From positions 3,884,166-3,948,165 of the forward strand of contig JAPTYO010000005.1 in the NCBI GenBank assembly GCA_036873135.1: DNA of 64,000 bases, read 5' to 3'. Source of the stretch: Clarkia xantiana subsp. parviflora. Lineage: Eukaryota > Streptophyta > Magnoliopsida > Myrtales > Onagraceae. Made by a program: the position numbers and the translations under genes. The notes under the pieces were generated by a model. That model worked only from the letters and a program-made list of their open reading frames with translations, had not been told where the DNA came from and did no database searches. This document shows, in pieces, positions 33,071-43,666 of this stretch (position 1 is the stretch's first letter; the number at the start of each line of letters is the position of its first letter).

Positions 33071-34990
33071 TAGTAAATTGGGGATAATATTTTATCATTG
33101 TCAAGATCAAAAAAGATGTTATGAGTATCGTTCCTAGTGTAGAAAGTACTCCAACTATCCTTAATCTGCCTCTGACACCATTTCTCATATGCTTATAATG
33201 AGTTGAGATTACATATTTACATGTTTAATAAAAGGTGAAAATAAGAATCGGCACACTTGTTCGAAAAATAAAAATGATGACGTCTTTGTATATTGTCATC
33301 ACGTGACGTCATCCTTTTTAAGCCTACGTGTAACCCTTAGCTAACCGGTTCGATATTATCTTATATATATCTACAAAGGAAATGATGTACCATAACTTAG
33401 ACCCATAAGAGAAGCAAGTAGCAATGTCTATATAATTATAATATCACTACATCCAAATATTTAATTCAGATATATAAAAATTTTTTTTGGCCAAGAGATA
33501 TACAATCTAGTTAAAAATATATAATTTACTTAATTTTGTCCAATTAAATTAAATAATTACACGTGTTAAAGCAATAAATTTACACTTTAAAATATATTAG
33601 AATAAATCACACCATGGTTGAATTTATGGATGAATTTGGAAGAGCGTTAATACAATTTTTAGGTGCTAATCATATTTTAATTTAATTTGATTATTATATA
33701 AAGAATATAATAATTAACTAGCCTAATTTTCAAATACTTTTGTTGGAGTGCAAATCATTTTAATACGTAGAGATGTGTACGGCATTGTAGAGAAGACTGC
33801 CACGGGCATATGCGAAGATGTACCCATTGATTTGCACTATATCGAAACATGATGTTTTCCGAAAAGACGGGGTACTGTGTTGGAGTACTATAAAGCTAGT
33901 ACATTTGGCATTAGAAATAATTAAGCTAGTACTATAAAGCTAGTACATTTAACATTTTCTACTCCAGTAGACACAATAACTTGCTTCTCCAGTGGTACTA
34001 CTCAAGAAGTCAGAGTATTCACACCCGTCATGTTAAATTTCACCAAAACAGAGTTTACTCCGCCCAAATTGTGTTAGGAATTACAGGTATTTAATGGTTT
34101 TGGAAACTGTTAGTCATTACCTTCGGTGATCATATTGATCCAAGTATTTTTTTTTAGATTTTAATATTTTGTTTCGATGTCCTATTAGTTCCATTAAAAA
34201 TAGGATGACTATTATAGCAAACATTTGTTTTTCCTGTTGTGAAAATATCATAATATTGTGTCATGTTTAGGAGATTGATGTTGTGTTTAAATATTTTTTT
34301 GTCTACGCTTTTTGGAGCTCTAGAACCATGCTTTCGCTTTCCAATTTAGATGATTTTATATAACCATTGCTACAAATTCGTGCTCTTTTTGTAGCTAATC
34401 AAAAATATAATTCATCCTTGCTGCTACTCTAATACTAACCATGGAGCGTGGCAGTATTGCTCTTGAATGAGGAGTATTAAGTAGTGCAAAATTTTCTTCT
34501 CTGAGAAGGTATTCCTTTAGTTTTCCATATGTAATACTACCAACACATTCTTACGATGACAATGTTGTAGGAAAAATAGCAGTTTTGGGGCAGTTTTTCC
34601 CATCCAAAAAACTAAATCCCCTCTACTGACTGATGCCCTATTTCCTTAAATGCATTTGCTTGCACCTGTTAAAATTTTTGTTGGATTCTTGAAGTACTTT
34701 ACACTGATGTTGCTTTTTCTTTAATTTTTGTTGCAATTATTATAGATTGGGTCAATGTCTATCAAGAATGCATATGGATTGGAGTTTGGTACACTAAACA
34801 TACGGAAAATTATCACCTCGCGCACCCGAATTATATGCTCATGTTTCCAAGCTTTATATTTTAACAATATACGTAGCAAAAGATATATAGATATATAGTA
34901 TTTTTAATAAATTTAACTTTTATTCCCTCAAAGTGATATTTACAATTCTTATTCAATATATTTTTTCATTTCCAATGATATACTTACATG
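33071..34990. other. AT-rich stretch; bZIP-type sites; possible Helitron body
   Basis: No gene is supported. A cluster of bZIP-binding cores lies at 33275-33315 (gatgacgtc, then TCACGTGACGTCATC, which fuses a G-box with TGACGTCA), with a TATATATA run about 50 bp further on but no coding exon behind it. Shuffled repeat phrases recur at 33780-33795 and 33955-34035. Two exon-like segments with splice-like borders, near 34515-34600 and 34745-34785, are not recognisable. The stretch ends in a Helitron-like 3' terminus. Confidence 0.4.
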
Positions 34991-35011
34991 TTAAAATTTT
35001 CGTTTTAACAT

Positions 35012-35044
35012 ATCACTCTGCGCGTAGCGCAGGGTTAGCACCTA
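35012..35044 (+). mobile_element. Helitron-like 3' terminus
   Basis: The sequence CTGCGCGTAGCGCAG forms a perfect six-base-pair hairpin with a three-base loop. It is followed nine bases later by CTAG and then a T, matching the Helitron rule of a short GC hairpin about 10 bases before a CTRR end inserted before T. Upstream is AT-rich as expected. The 5' end (TC after A) cannot be placed by eye, so the element's length is unknown; it would extend leftward. Confidence 0.65.
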
Positions 35045-35577
35045 GTTAAATAGTATTTAATGGAGAAAAATAGTTAATGGTTTCAATGTATAAAGCCAGC
35101 ATCTCTTATCGTAATGGATCATAATGTACATACTTTTAATTTTGACTTTGTTGTGATAATTATACTTTGAGAGTTTGAGTATAAGTGTATTTAAAAAAAA
35201 ATGCCAATAATGGGGACATTTGTTGCCCATTCTATAGGGCTGGAGCCGCCACTGGCTGGTAATACCAGCGGGTCGTTTCCTAACCTTGGGTAACAAATTT
35301 TAGAATAGGAAATTGTGGCGAATTCAGAATTTTTTTAAGGTATTCATAATCATGAAAAATATATATGGAAATGTATGAAAATAATTTTTTTTCTTAGATA
35401 GGGATTCGAATTTCAAATTTTATATATAATTTAAGATTTAAGAAACCACGATACATAAGAATGCATCCTTATAGAGATTCGTATCTCATGCTCCACTCTT
35501 TCTACTCAGGGGTATACAGTAAGAAACAATTAGGTAAAATCAAACCTTAGAAATAAACTGTTTGTTCCTAATAGAAC

Positions 35578-38531
35578 TTAGATCATAAGGGAGTCTAGTT
35601 GATTAAATAAAGTAGTAAATGCATCCATGTAAGCCTTACTCATCACAACCCCAATCTCAATTCCTCCATCCCCATCTCTGCTCTGTGTTAAAGAGATTGC
35701 CCTCGACATATCGATATGGACCATAGCACACTTTCTCAGCCTCCCCCATCCAAAATCCGTGTCGTAATCAGCTAGATGTGGCGACCCGGCCACACCTAAC
35801 GGGCGGCCGAACTGACTAACAACGTTTCCGATCTCAGACATGGATCTTTCAATCGCTCTCATTGCACCGCCACCACTCTTTAGTTCTTTCACCTTTTCCG
35901 ATATTGCCCTAGCACCAAAAATGGTCCCTTCTCGGCCTAGCAGTACCTGTTGAAATATAAAGATTAATTAAACTACACATTTACCGATCAGTTTAAGATT
36001 TTATGATAGTTGATCAAGTTTATTTGTCTAAAATGTCGTACGGTATTAGAGTGCACAAATTCGAATAATAATGCTGAGTTAAAACCCAAATTGAACTAAA
36101 GGGTTAATTAAAAAAACAAACAAACATCACTTTGAGTGTTTTGTAAATAAAATAAATATTTGTAAAGAACAAATTCAACTTTACACAACTTAGCAATGTG
36201 CAAATTGTTTTGATTTTTATATTAAAAAGTTACAAAAATCGCACACATAAGAATCAGATCATCATTGTGTTCACATGACGAATATAATGAAAATATCAAC
36301 ATAGGTTATGTTAAAATACATTATGTGGAGTTTACATGTTTAAGGTTAATCACTTTTAATGGAAAAAACAACATGGTTTGCACTTTGCTGTATATTTTAT
36401 AAAGTTGAGTTTGTTTTTTACAAATAAGAAAAAAAGTTGCATTTATTTAAAAAAAAAACACTCAAATTTGAATTTACTTTTTACTAACTAACCCTTAATT
36501 CAAAATGATTGATTGGAATATTAAAGTATGATGTCACGTTTTTATCTATCACATTTCACAGTACCTTCTTCTCCATGGCCACCAAGCACGGTACCACGCA
36601 ATTTCCAAAATACGTTTCAGGAAGCGGAGTTTCTTGCAGGTAATTTCGGCAGTCGGCCATGAACATGAAATGGCAGAACTGAGGCTCATTATTGCTAGAA
36701 CCAGAATCCTCAGACGTTGATTTCATTACACAACTCCACGTAAACGCAGAAGCCGCGGCAAAACTCGATACGATCATCGACTCGAGACCAAGTACGGTGG
36801 ATCGGTTCGAGATCCAGTTTTTGAGTCGATCGATAGTAACTCTGGACAAGATGAATGTGGCTCTTCGGCCGGTAGGGTGATGTGGCGCAGAGCCGTGGCT
36901 TGCGCGGGCTCTCGAAGAAGCCGAGTCCCACCATGAATTTAAGAAGTGGGTTTGGAAATCGTTGGGATCTTGAATGATGGTTCTGTCCAGGAAAGGGAGT
37001 GAATTAATGTGGAGATCTCCGGTTTGGTTTAGGGTTGCCCATGATTTCATGAAATGTTGGAAGCTCATTCCATCGCAGCACCCGTGGTTGTATCGTGCTC
37101 CTATGCAGATTCCCGAGCTCGGAAACACTGTCACCTGCAATGGTTGTTTGATTGGTGAATTTGGTGTTAGGGTTAGGGTTTATAATTCACAACAACAATA
37201 TCTCGATCGGAACATAGAATAAAATGGTTAAGAATCTAAAATGCCACAACTATCTATATATATGTCATATTGTTGTTAATTACTGTCTCGGATTTAAAGT
37301 ATTAATGTTCAGTGTTTTAATGATTAATTTTGTTGTTTTTCACTTTTTTCGATTGATTTTGACGTTTTAAGCAACAAAAACATGTTTTCCACTTTTTCAA
37401 AATATAAGAATATTGTTGTTCATGGTTTATGCTTACTTAAAAAACTTGTTTTGTGCCATTAATTTTTAAGGGAAAAGTGAATCAAAATCAATGTGATAGT
37501 TGGACACAAAATGTCAACATTTTAAATAGACTACCATTAGCAACATAGCATATATTTGGGGACGTTTTTTAGGTTCTTAATCTTATAATTAATAGAATAA
37601 AGCTAACTAGCTGAACTATCCATGAATATGCAACTAGCTATAGCTGATTAGCTATCCGGATTTCCGTGAATGAGCAATTAGATATCTCCATCCAATTTGA
37701 CGTTAAGATTTAACAAAATTTGTCATCACGTAATCGACAAATTATAAGTCATCTAAACTGATTAATTGAGCATTTATATATTTTTATGAATAATTTATAA
37801 ATGGGTTACTTCATGAAAATAACGGATTCAGGTTGTTTATCCTCGTGTGATCAAATATCTGTTTCTAAAGGTGAATCCACGTCAATCATTAAAATACCTT
37901 CAAATTTTAACATCAAATTGGACAGAATTTGCTCATTAACTAACCAAAATCTGACTAGTTATTTGTTCAAAAATAAAATTCAAACAAGTAATTGCAAATT
38001 CAACTGCTAGTTTTGTAATTAATAAACCCTTCCATATGTAATGTGTAGCGTACGTACCTGGATAGCAAGAAGAGTTGAGATAATATATGTCCCATCATCC
38101 TCCAAACGCCATGGATCTAGTTGTGGAACCAAAGGCTGTAACAGCTGCACCTCTTGCGGATCATTGCGAACGGTCTCGTAAAAATCCGCTGTCGACTCGG
38201 CAACCGTAAACGGTATCGAGTCGCCTTCATTATAGACGATTCGGGGATTTCCGGGCAAAGGAGGCACCACTATTTTGGCAGCTAGGGGATAAAACTTTGC
38301 GAGAGCTATGGATAGGGAGCTTTTAAGTGCAGGGAGAATAGTTTGGATGGAGTTATTAGGGTTTGAGTCTCGGAATTCGTAGAAGAAGACATTTTGCACG
38401 GCGTTTCCGGCTGTCCATGGGATGTCGAGAAAGGTTAAGGGAACAGACGACGGTGTCGGAACAGAGTTTGGCGGCGGCGAGATTTGGCAGTGTTCGATAA
38501 TCTTGATTGCATGCGTTTTTGGTTGAGCCAT
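35578..38531 (-). CDS. BAHD acyltransferase, anthocyanin/phenolic-glucoside malonyltransferase-like
   Basis: Three minus-strand exons, 38058-38531, 36565-37134 and 35578-35946, join in frame to 470 residues, the usual BAHD length. The catalytic HxxxD is at H175-D179 (NHGCCDG) and the structural DFGWG at 412-416. YFGNC near residue 334 and the N-terminal LTFLDIPW are typical of the clade that transfers malonyl or hydroxycinnamoyl groups from CoA to flavonoid or phenolic glucosides in the cytosol. All three splice junctions are canonical. The start at 38531 gives MAQPKTHAIKIIEHCQISPP, the expected beginning. The motif HGCCDG differs from the commoner HAxxDG but keeps both catalytic residues. 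Donor and acceptor specificity cannot be read from sequence. It appears functional. Confidence 0.92.
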
Positions 38532-40009
38532 GACCTACTATATATAGAGTATAGAGTTTTGTTCAACTAAATATAAAAAAAACAAGAAGTCACTTTTACA
38601 ATAAAAAAAAATTAAATTTTATAAATGCATATATAATAGTATTTTTTTAGCTTATGTTTTTCTTTAGGTTATTAAAAATTGTATACATAATGTAATATTA
38701 TTAATTTATATTTAAAAAGATTAAAAAAAACATATATTAAAAAAGTACATAAATTATTTTAAACCTGTTTTCTTTTCAATTTTTTAAAAAATGAATTTAC
38801 TTTTTTTTAGGAAAAAAAATTAATGACTTAAAAGTTATAGTGGAAATATTTCTGAATTTTAATTTTTATAAAGTCATAAGTGGTCCTATATAGAATTTCC
38901 CTTCTAAAATTATGTAGTTTCCTAATAAATTGATGGTGTAAAATATTTTATGTATATGGAATGAAATAAACCGCTATCTGAGCCAACAATCTCAACTAAA
39001 TTTAAATTCAAGCAATTGGATTTATTTAAAATAATTTTCTAAAGTTATTATTCAACATTTTTAGGATAAAATATATAAATAGTTCTTAAACTTGGATTTA
39101 AAATTTGAATGAATTTTATTCTCTGAACAATTTGAGCCGCTAGTATTCTATTCCCCCTAAACTTCCATTTATTAATTAAGCACAATCATAATATATATAT
39201 ATAGCTTTTCAATTATCTTTAGAGAGTGTATATAATACGAAGAAACAATGGCCAATCAATAGTGCTACAGCATAAACGTCAATATATATACATAAATTAA
39301 TAATATTTCCTCTCTAGCTAATATGATGAAAAATATATATTTTCTCAGTAGACAACTATTGAGAAGATGATGTATGTTATGTTACCTCTAAAGATTATTC
39401 AAATGGATGATGAAGCTGGTTGGTTGATTGTAGATCAGTCCCTTTCTTGATTCTCTCTGATATCTCCTTCTCTCAAATTTTCTTCAAAACCTATGGATAA
39501 TAAGCTAGCTTTTTAATAGTGTTTGAAGAGGCAGAAGAGACAAGGTGTATAATAAATGTTTTACCATAGTAGATTTCTGACTAAATCTCATTGCCAAAAT
39601 TGACGTTATTTAAATAATACTTACCATTTTAATTAGATATCTTCTTTCATAATAATTAATTATTTAATAAAAAAACTAACCCAAGTGCAATTTTTCAACG
39701 AGCCTAACAACCGCATTTAAATAAAAAATATAAAACGGTAATTTTATATTCATGTATGTGTAAGTATATAATGGTGATAAATTTATTCATAACTGAATTT
39801 TGATGAAAACCTGGAGAAATGGTGCAAGGATTTGTGGAGAGACCGACATGTTGTTGGCCATGCACAAGCCACTGGAAAAACTAAACTTTGCACCCTTGAC
39901 TTTCATCTTCGATCAACTAAGGCTACTCTGAAGAACTGGAGTGTCAGATTTACACCCCATGAAAGTTAGAAACAGAAGCAGGGAAAAATAGAATAAAAAA
40001 TCATTAAAA
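38532..40009. other. AT-rich upstream region with possible LINE fragment
   Basis: The part next to 38532 should contain the BAHD gene promoter. Around 39800-39968 a plus-strand frame reads LEKWCKDLWRDRH and HLRSTKATLKNWSVRF before a stop, resembling the linker between endonuclease and reverse transcriptase of plant LINEs. It is too short for certainty. The remainder shows nothing recognisable. Confidence 0.35.
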
Positions 40010-40081
40010 CGCCGTTGCCGGGGATCGAACCCGGGTCACCCGCGTGACAGGCGGGAATACTTACCACTATACTACAACGAC
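40010..40081 (-). tRNA. tRNA-Asp(GTC), intact
   Basis: On the minus strand this is a full 72-base tRNA. The acceptor stem pairs GTCGTTG with CAACGGC, with discriminator G. The D arm has the conserved GG, the anticodon stem is CCCGC/GCGGG around CTGTCAC (anticodon GTC), and the T arm has TTCGATC. A poly-T-like stretch (ttttaatgattttttat on the coding strand) follows, as for Pol III termination. It is the only copy of four in the window without a defect. Confidence 0.93.
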
Positions 40082-40955
40082 CTTGTTGTTTGAATTGTTT
40101 AACTGGTTATTACCAACTTTATTCTAAAGCATAGAATTTCACTTGGCTCATATATTAATTTACCCCACACTTATTAAGAGGATGAGTCAGTCAATTTACA
40201 TAATATTTGTAGATGAGCCGATCTCGAGTAGCTTGACTCGTTTACACCTAGGAAGATCCAATTCACGTGAACAAAAAGGACTACAACTTTTTTTTTTAGG
40301 TTGAAGACTACAACTTACTAATGGAAAAAATTATAATTCAGCAGAAAGAAAAAGTGAAGCTAATTCTTCAACATATAGAAAATATGTACCTTCCTATAGC
40401 AATTTGCTATGATCTCTATAGAACACTTACATTTCAATGTGTGTATATATACATTATTAACTTGGCGTGAAAACAAACCCAGCAACAATATACAGTTTTA
40501 ATCCGCATGGATAGCACCAATAGTAACATGCTTGCTTTCTCCATACACCTAAAATAATTCTCATTCGTATATGATTAGTAAAGTGTTGGCCAACTTTTTT
40601 TCATTCCAGAGCTTGAATGTTTGAATTTGAAACTTATGGGTTAGTGAATAAAACTCTAAACCGCTACACTATATTATGGTTTCTTGGCAACAACAGTGGT
40701 GCAACATCTTTCACTTCCACAGGCTTTAATACACAAGAGCTAGCTAGGTAGTGTTTATGATTATTTAGTTTTGGATGACACATTAGAAAACAAACAACTG
40801 AATATCGGCAATATTTATTGTACAGATCATGCGAAAAACGAATAATCATAAGCATGAAATTTACTTGATGATAAGCAAGACGAGAGTGGTAGTTTTAAGC
40901 ATGAACTTTACTTGATCATAGTTTTGTTGTTAATATTAATTAGTTCAATAACAAG

Positions 40956-41018
40956 GTCGTTGTAGTATAGTGGTAAGTATTCCCGCCTGTCACCCGGGTT
41001 CGATCCCCGGCAACGGCG
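40956..41018 (+). pseudogene. tRNA-Asp pseudogene with 9-base deletion
   Basis: Identical to the intact copy except that nine bases are missing between CCTGTCAC and CCGGGTTCG, removing the 3' side of the anticodon stem and the variable loop. The deletion lies between short GTCAC/GTGAC-like repeats, suggesting slippage. The D loop is intact, unlike 28896-28966. The upstream 110 bp is related to that copy's upstream flank, so these two loci derive from one segmental duplication. Confidence 0.88.
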
Positions 41019-41399
41019 TTAATCTTTTTAAGGACAAAATTCGATTTTTTTTGGAGTTGAATAATAGAGAAAGTGTACTATCCTTGTCAGACGACAGATT
41101 CTGTCTGCTTACACGAAATTGAGCTCGGAGGGGAAATGTTAGAAAGATCCTAAAAAGGCTCCCAAATATAGAATTCAAAACAGTAGATCAAACAAACGTG
41201 TGTTCGTTAGTTTCTGATCTTCCCCATGAAAACGCCATTCCATGCGGAATATTGGACGCCTATCTATCCTGTCTGCCCCATTTCATCACATCTCCCTTTA
41301 GCAAGATCCAATTTTCTAGATAGAAAACTGACAAAGTTTGAATCTTTGATTAACAGCTCGAGCTCGGAGATTCGAGTTTCCAGGTATGTCTGTGATTTG

Positions 41400-41745
41400 T
41401 AATAATAGGTAGCATTTTTTAACACAGTATCGATAATTCTCACAACTATGTACGGTACTATCGTTGTCAAATAAGGCATTTCTGCTTTATCCTATTCACA
41501 GCTAATGGGACTATCGTTGTAGTACTAACAGAATGATTTAGTGCTATCGCATTAGAGTGTCTACTCCAAATTTTAGTATGATCATATGTTAAAGACACAT
41601 TTTGATCCGGCATGTACGGCATTGTAGTGTCTACTAATAACATGGATGTAGACACTCTATGTCTCATATTAACGAAAGATGTGTACGGCATTGTAGACAC
41701 CATCTTATATCGAATTGTCCACTATATCAGTTAGACACAATAATA
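41400..41745. repeat. Shuffled dispersed-repeat fragments, partly inverted
   Basis: Contains gctatcgcattagagtgtct (41543), the inverted end GGCATTGTAGTG (41618-41629), a satellite-like phrase tagtatgatcatatgtta (about 41574) and an inverted match to 32884-32935. The region mixes pieces from at least three repeat types. Confidence 0.55.
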
Positions 41746-42042
41746 TTAGCCCCAGACTAAGGATATAGTCTCATGATATGTTATAAAACATGGGGAGTAT
41801 CATGAGCTGTGTACGGAATGATGACAATGATAAAAAGAGCAACTATAATAAACTAAAGAGAAATGCAGTTAAATATTTATAGTTTTTATATCATATTAAT
41901 AATAAATATTAACTTAATTTTTTGGAATTCTTTTTTACTGCAGTGCTAACTTAATTTTTGTTATGATTATAAATATAATATAGCTAAGGTTTTATTTGAT
42001 TTTCTAAATTGGATGCTTGTGTTTGCTGGTAAAGATTTTGAG

Positions 42043-42076
<34 letters not shown>

Positions 42077-42445
42077 TCATCTAAGAAGACGAGAATGGTG
42101 ATAAAATCTGAAATCAAGATCGAATCGAGCAACAGGGATGAACTCATGAAGAACGAAACCCTAATTTTGAGAGAGTATTTCCGGACTTCATCGAAGGTGT
42201 TCCTTCAACTGGACCCTCTCCATCTGAACCCACACCTTAATATAGTGTGAGAATTGTTCATTATTACAAAACTGTAACAAACAAATAAAGAACGAAAAAA
42301 CAGATCCCAAATAACAAAAACAAATACAAACAAGTCTTGAGCTAATAACAGAAAACACCCTAAACAATTAAGCAGTAATGAAATAGACTTCAAGCTTGTA
42401 ATAAGCATCATTTAGGTCCTCAAAACTCCCCCACAAGCTTGAAGA
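41746..42445. other. AT-rich stretch with (ATT)n microsatellite
   Basis: A trinucleotide run of ATT occupies about 42046-42074. The part right of about 42100 probably belongs to the 3' untranslated/LTR region of the minus-strand copia element, because a purine-rich polypurine-like stretch (minus strand TGTGGGGGAGTTTT) follows its RNase H stop. No second LTR copy is available to define the edges. Confidence 0.45.
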
Positions 42446-42957
42446 CTATGAAACTCCTCCACAAGCTTGGTCATCTGCAACAACAGACACTTCAGTAGTG
42501 AAAATATTATTCATGCCAATCTTGTGGGCCAAATAACGATGCTGCTTGGTCACCAGGGATTTGGTAAATAAGTCTGCCATCTGATCCTCAGAACGAATAT
42601 AACGAAGCTGCACAAAACGCTTTAAAAACATATCACGAATAAAATAACATTCAATATCAATATGTTTAGTACGCTCATGAAAAACAGGATTTGAAGCAAT
42701 TTGAATTGCAGCTTTGTTATCACAATATAGAGAGATGGGATCAGAATTAGCAAAACCTAATTCAGATAAAAATCTACTAAGCCAAATAACTTCAGTGAGA
42801 GTTTTGCCCATAGTAATATATTCAGCTTCAGCAGAAGAACGAGAAACAGTAGATTGTTTCTTGACTTTCCAAGAAACAGGAGAATTTCCCAGAAAAACAA
42901 TATAACCTGAAACAGATTTCCTATGGACAACATTGCTCCCCCAGTCTGAATCACAAT
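42446..42957 (-). pseudogene. Ty1-copia RNase H domain, distal half of split element
   Basis: On the minus strand the frame reads DSDWG at its start, then SVSGYIVFLGNSPVSW, STVSRSSAEAEYIT, LYCDNKAAIQIASNPVFHERTKH and ADLFTKSL, which is the complete copia RNase H, ending in a stop at 42446. Its upstream part is the reverse transcriptase at 54045-54963; the Tat retrotransposon separates them. The frame is continuous across the insertion once one ACAAT copy is discounted, so the copia element was still coding-competent here when it was hit. Confidence 0.9.
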
Positions 42958-43599
42958 TGATGGGCCCCGGCGGAGGCCGTTAGGTCCCTTAACGATTAAC
43001 AAACGGCGTTTAGGCCCGTTGGGCTAAGAGCTGGAGTGCTGAAAGGCTAAGGGCTCCGACAGAAGGAGGCCCCGACATTGAACGGCCCCAAGTCAGCTTG
43101 ACTCCGATAAGCGAGGGCCTAGAAGATATCGGACCTGGACATAGTCGGTCCCGATATAGGAGTGAAGTCCACTCCCCGATTCCGAATCCTCAACGATGCA
43201 ACTTGGGGGTCTCCGATACGGATCGAGACTTGCCAGTAAGAGCACAATCCCGAAGATCTCGCCACGATTACAGTAGTGGCATAATGGGCGAGATTTGGGG
43301 GATGCGAATAACCGCACGAGATACATGGCCAGATACACGGCGAAATATGTGGGATAACAGATCACGATCCAACCGCCCAACCAGGTAACTGGGATAACCT
43401 TTCCTCTATAAAAGGAGGGAAGTTATCCCAGATTAGGGTTACGTTTTTGACACACACATATTGCTTGCTCTGTTGACTGCCATACTTACGTTAAGCTTCG
43501 GAGAGGGATTCTGGGCCACTGCCCTCTATCCCCTTCTGCAGGATTGCGAGGAGCTAAGGAATCCGTCACTGTAACCAAAGTTCCCGCCGTGATCCAACA
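42958..43599 (+). repeat. 5' LTR of the Tat element
   Basis: 642 bp from TGATGGGCCCC to GATCCAACA, with TG...CA ends. It corresponds base for base in spacing to the 3' LTR (constant offset of 10,445). The TATA box TATAAAA lies at 43407-43413, so transcription would begin about 43435-43445. Polyadenylation would use the same region of the 3' copy. Confidence 0.95.
43407..43413 (+). promoter_or_regulatory. LTR TATA box
   Basis: TATAAAA within tcctctataaaaggaggg. It is about 190 bp before the LTR end and the only clear TATA in the LTR on this strand. A duplicate lies at 53852-53858 in the 3' LTR. Confidence 0.7.
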
Positions 43600-43600
43600 T

Positions 43601-43618
43601 TGGCGCCGTCTGTGGGAA
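43601..43618 (+). other. Primer-binding site
   Basis: TGGCGCCGTCTGTGGGAA starts one base after the LTR. Its first nine bases are complementary to the mature 3' end of tRNA-Asp (ACGGCG plus CCA) as encoded at 40010-40081; the rest mismatches. This site is common among plant Ty3-gypsy elements. Confidence 0.75.
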
Positions 43619-43666
43619 CAGCAACAAAAAGCCAAAAGTAAGTTTGCTTTCCTCTGATTCCATATC

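Noticed and set aside
33270..33375. Endogenous pararetrovirus promoter (as-1-like motifs plus TATA)
   Set aside because: No viral coding sequence lies nearby and the motifs are ordinary bZIP sites, so a viral origin is not supported.
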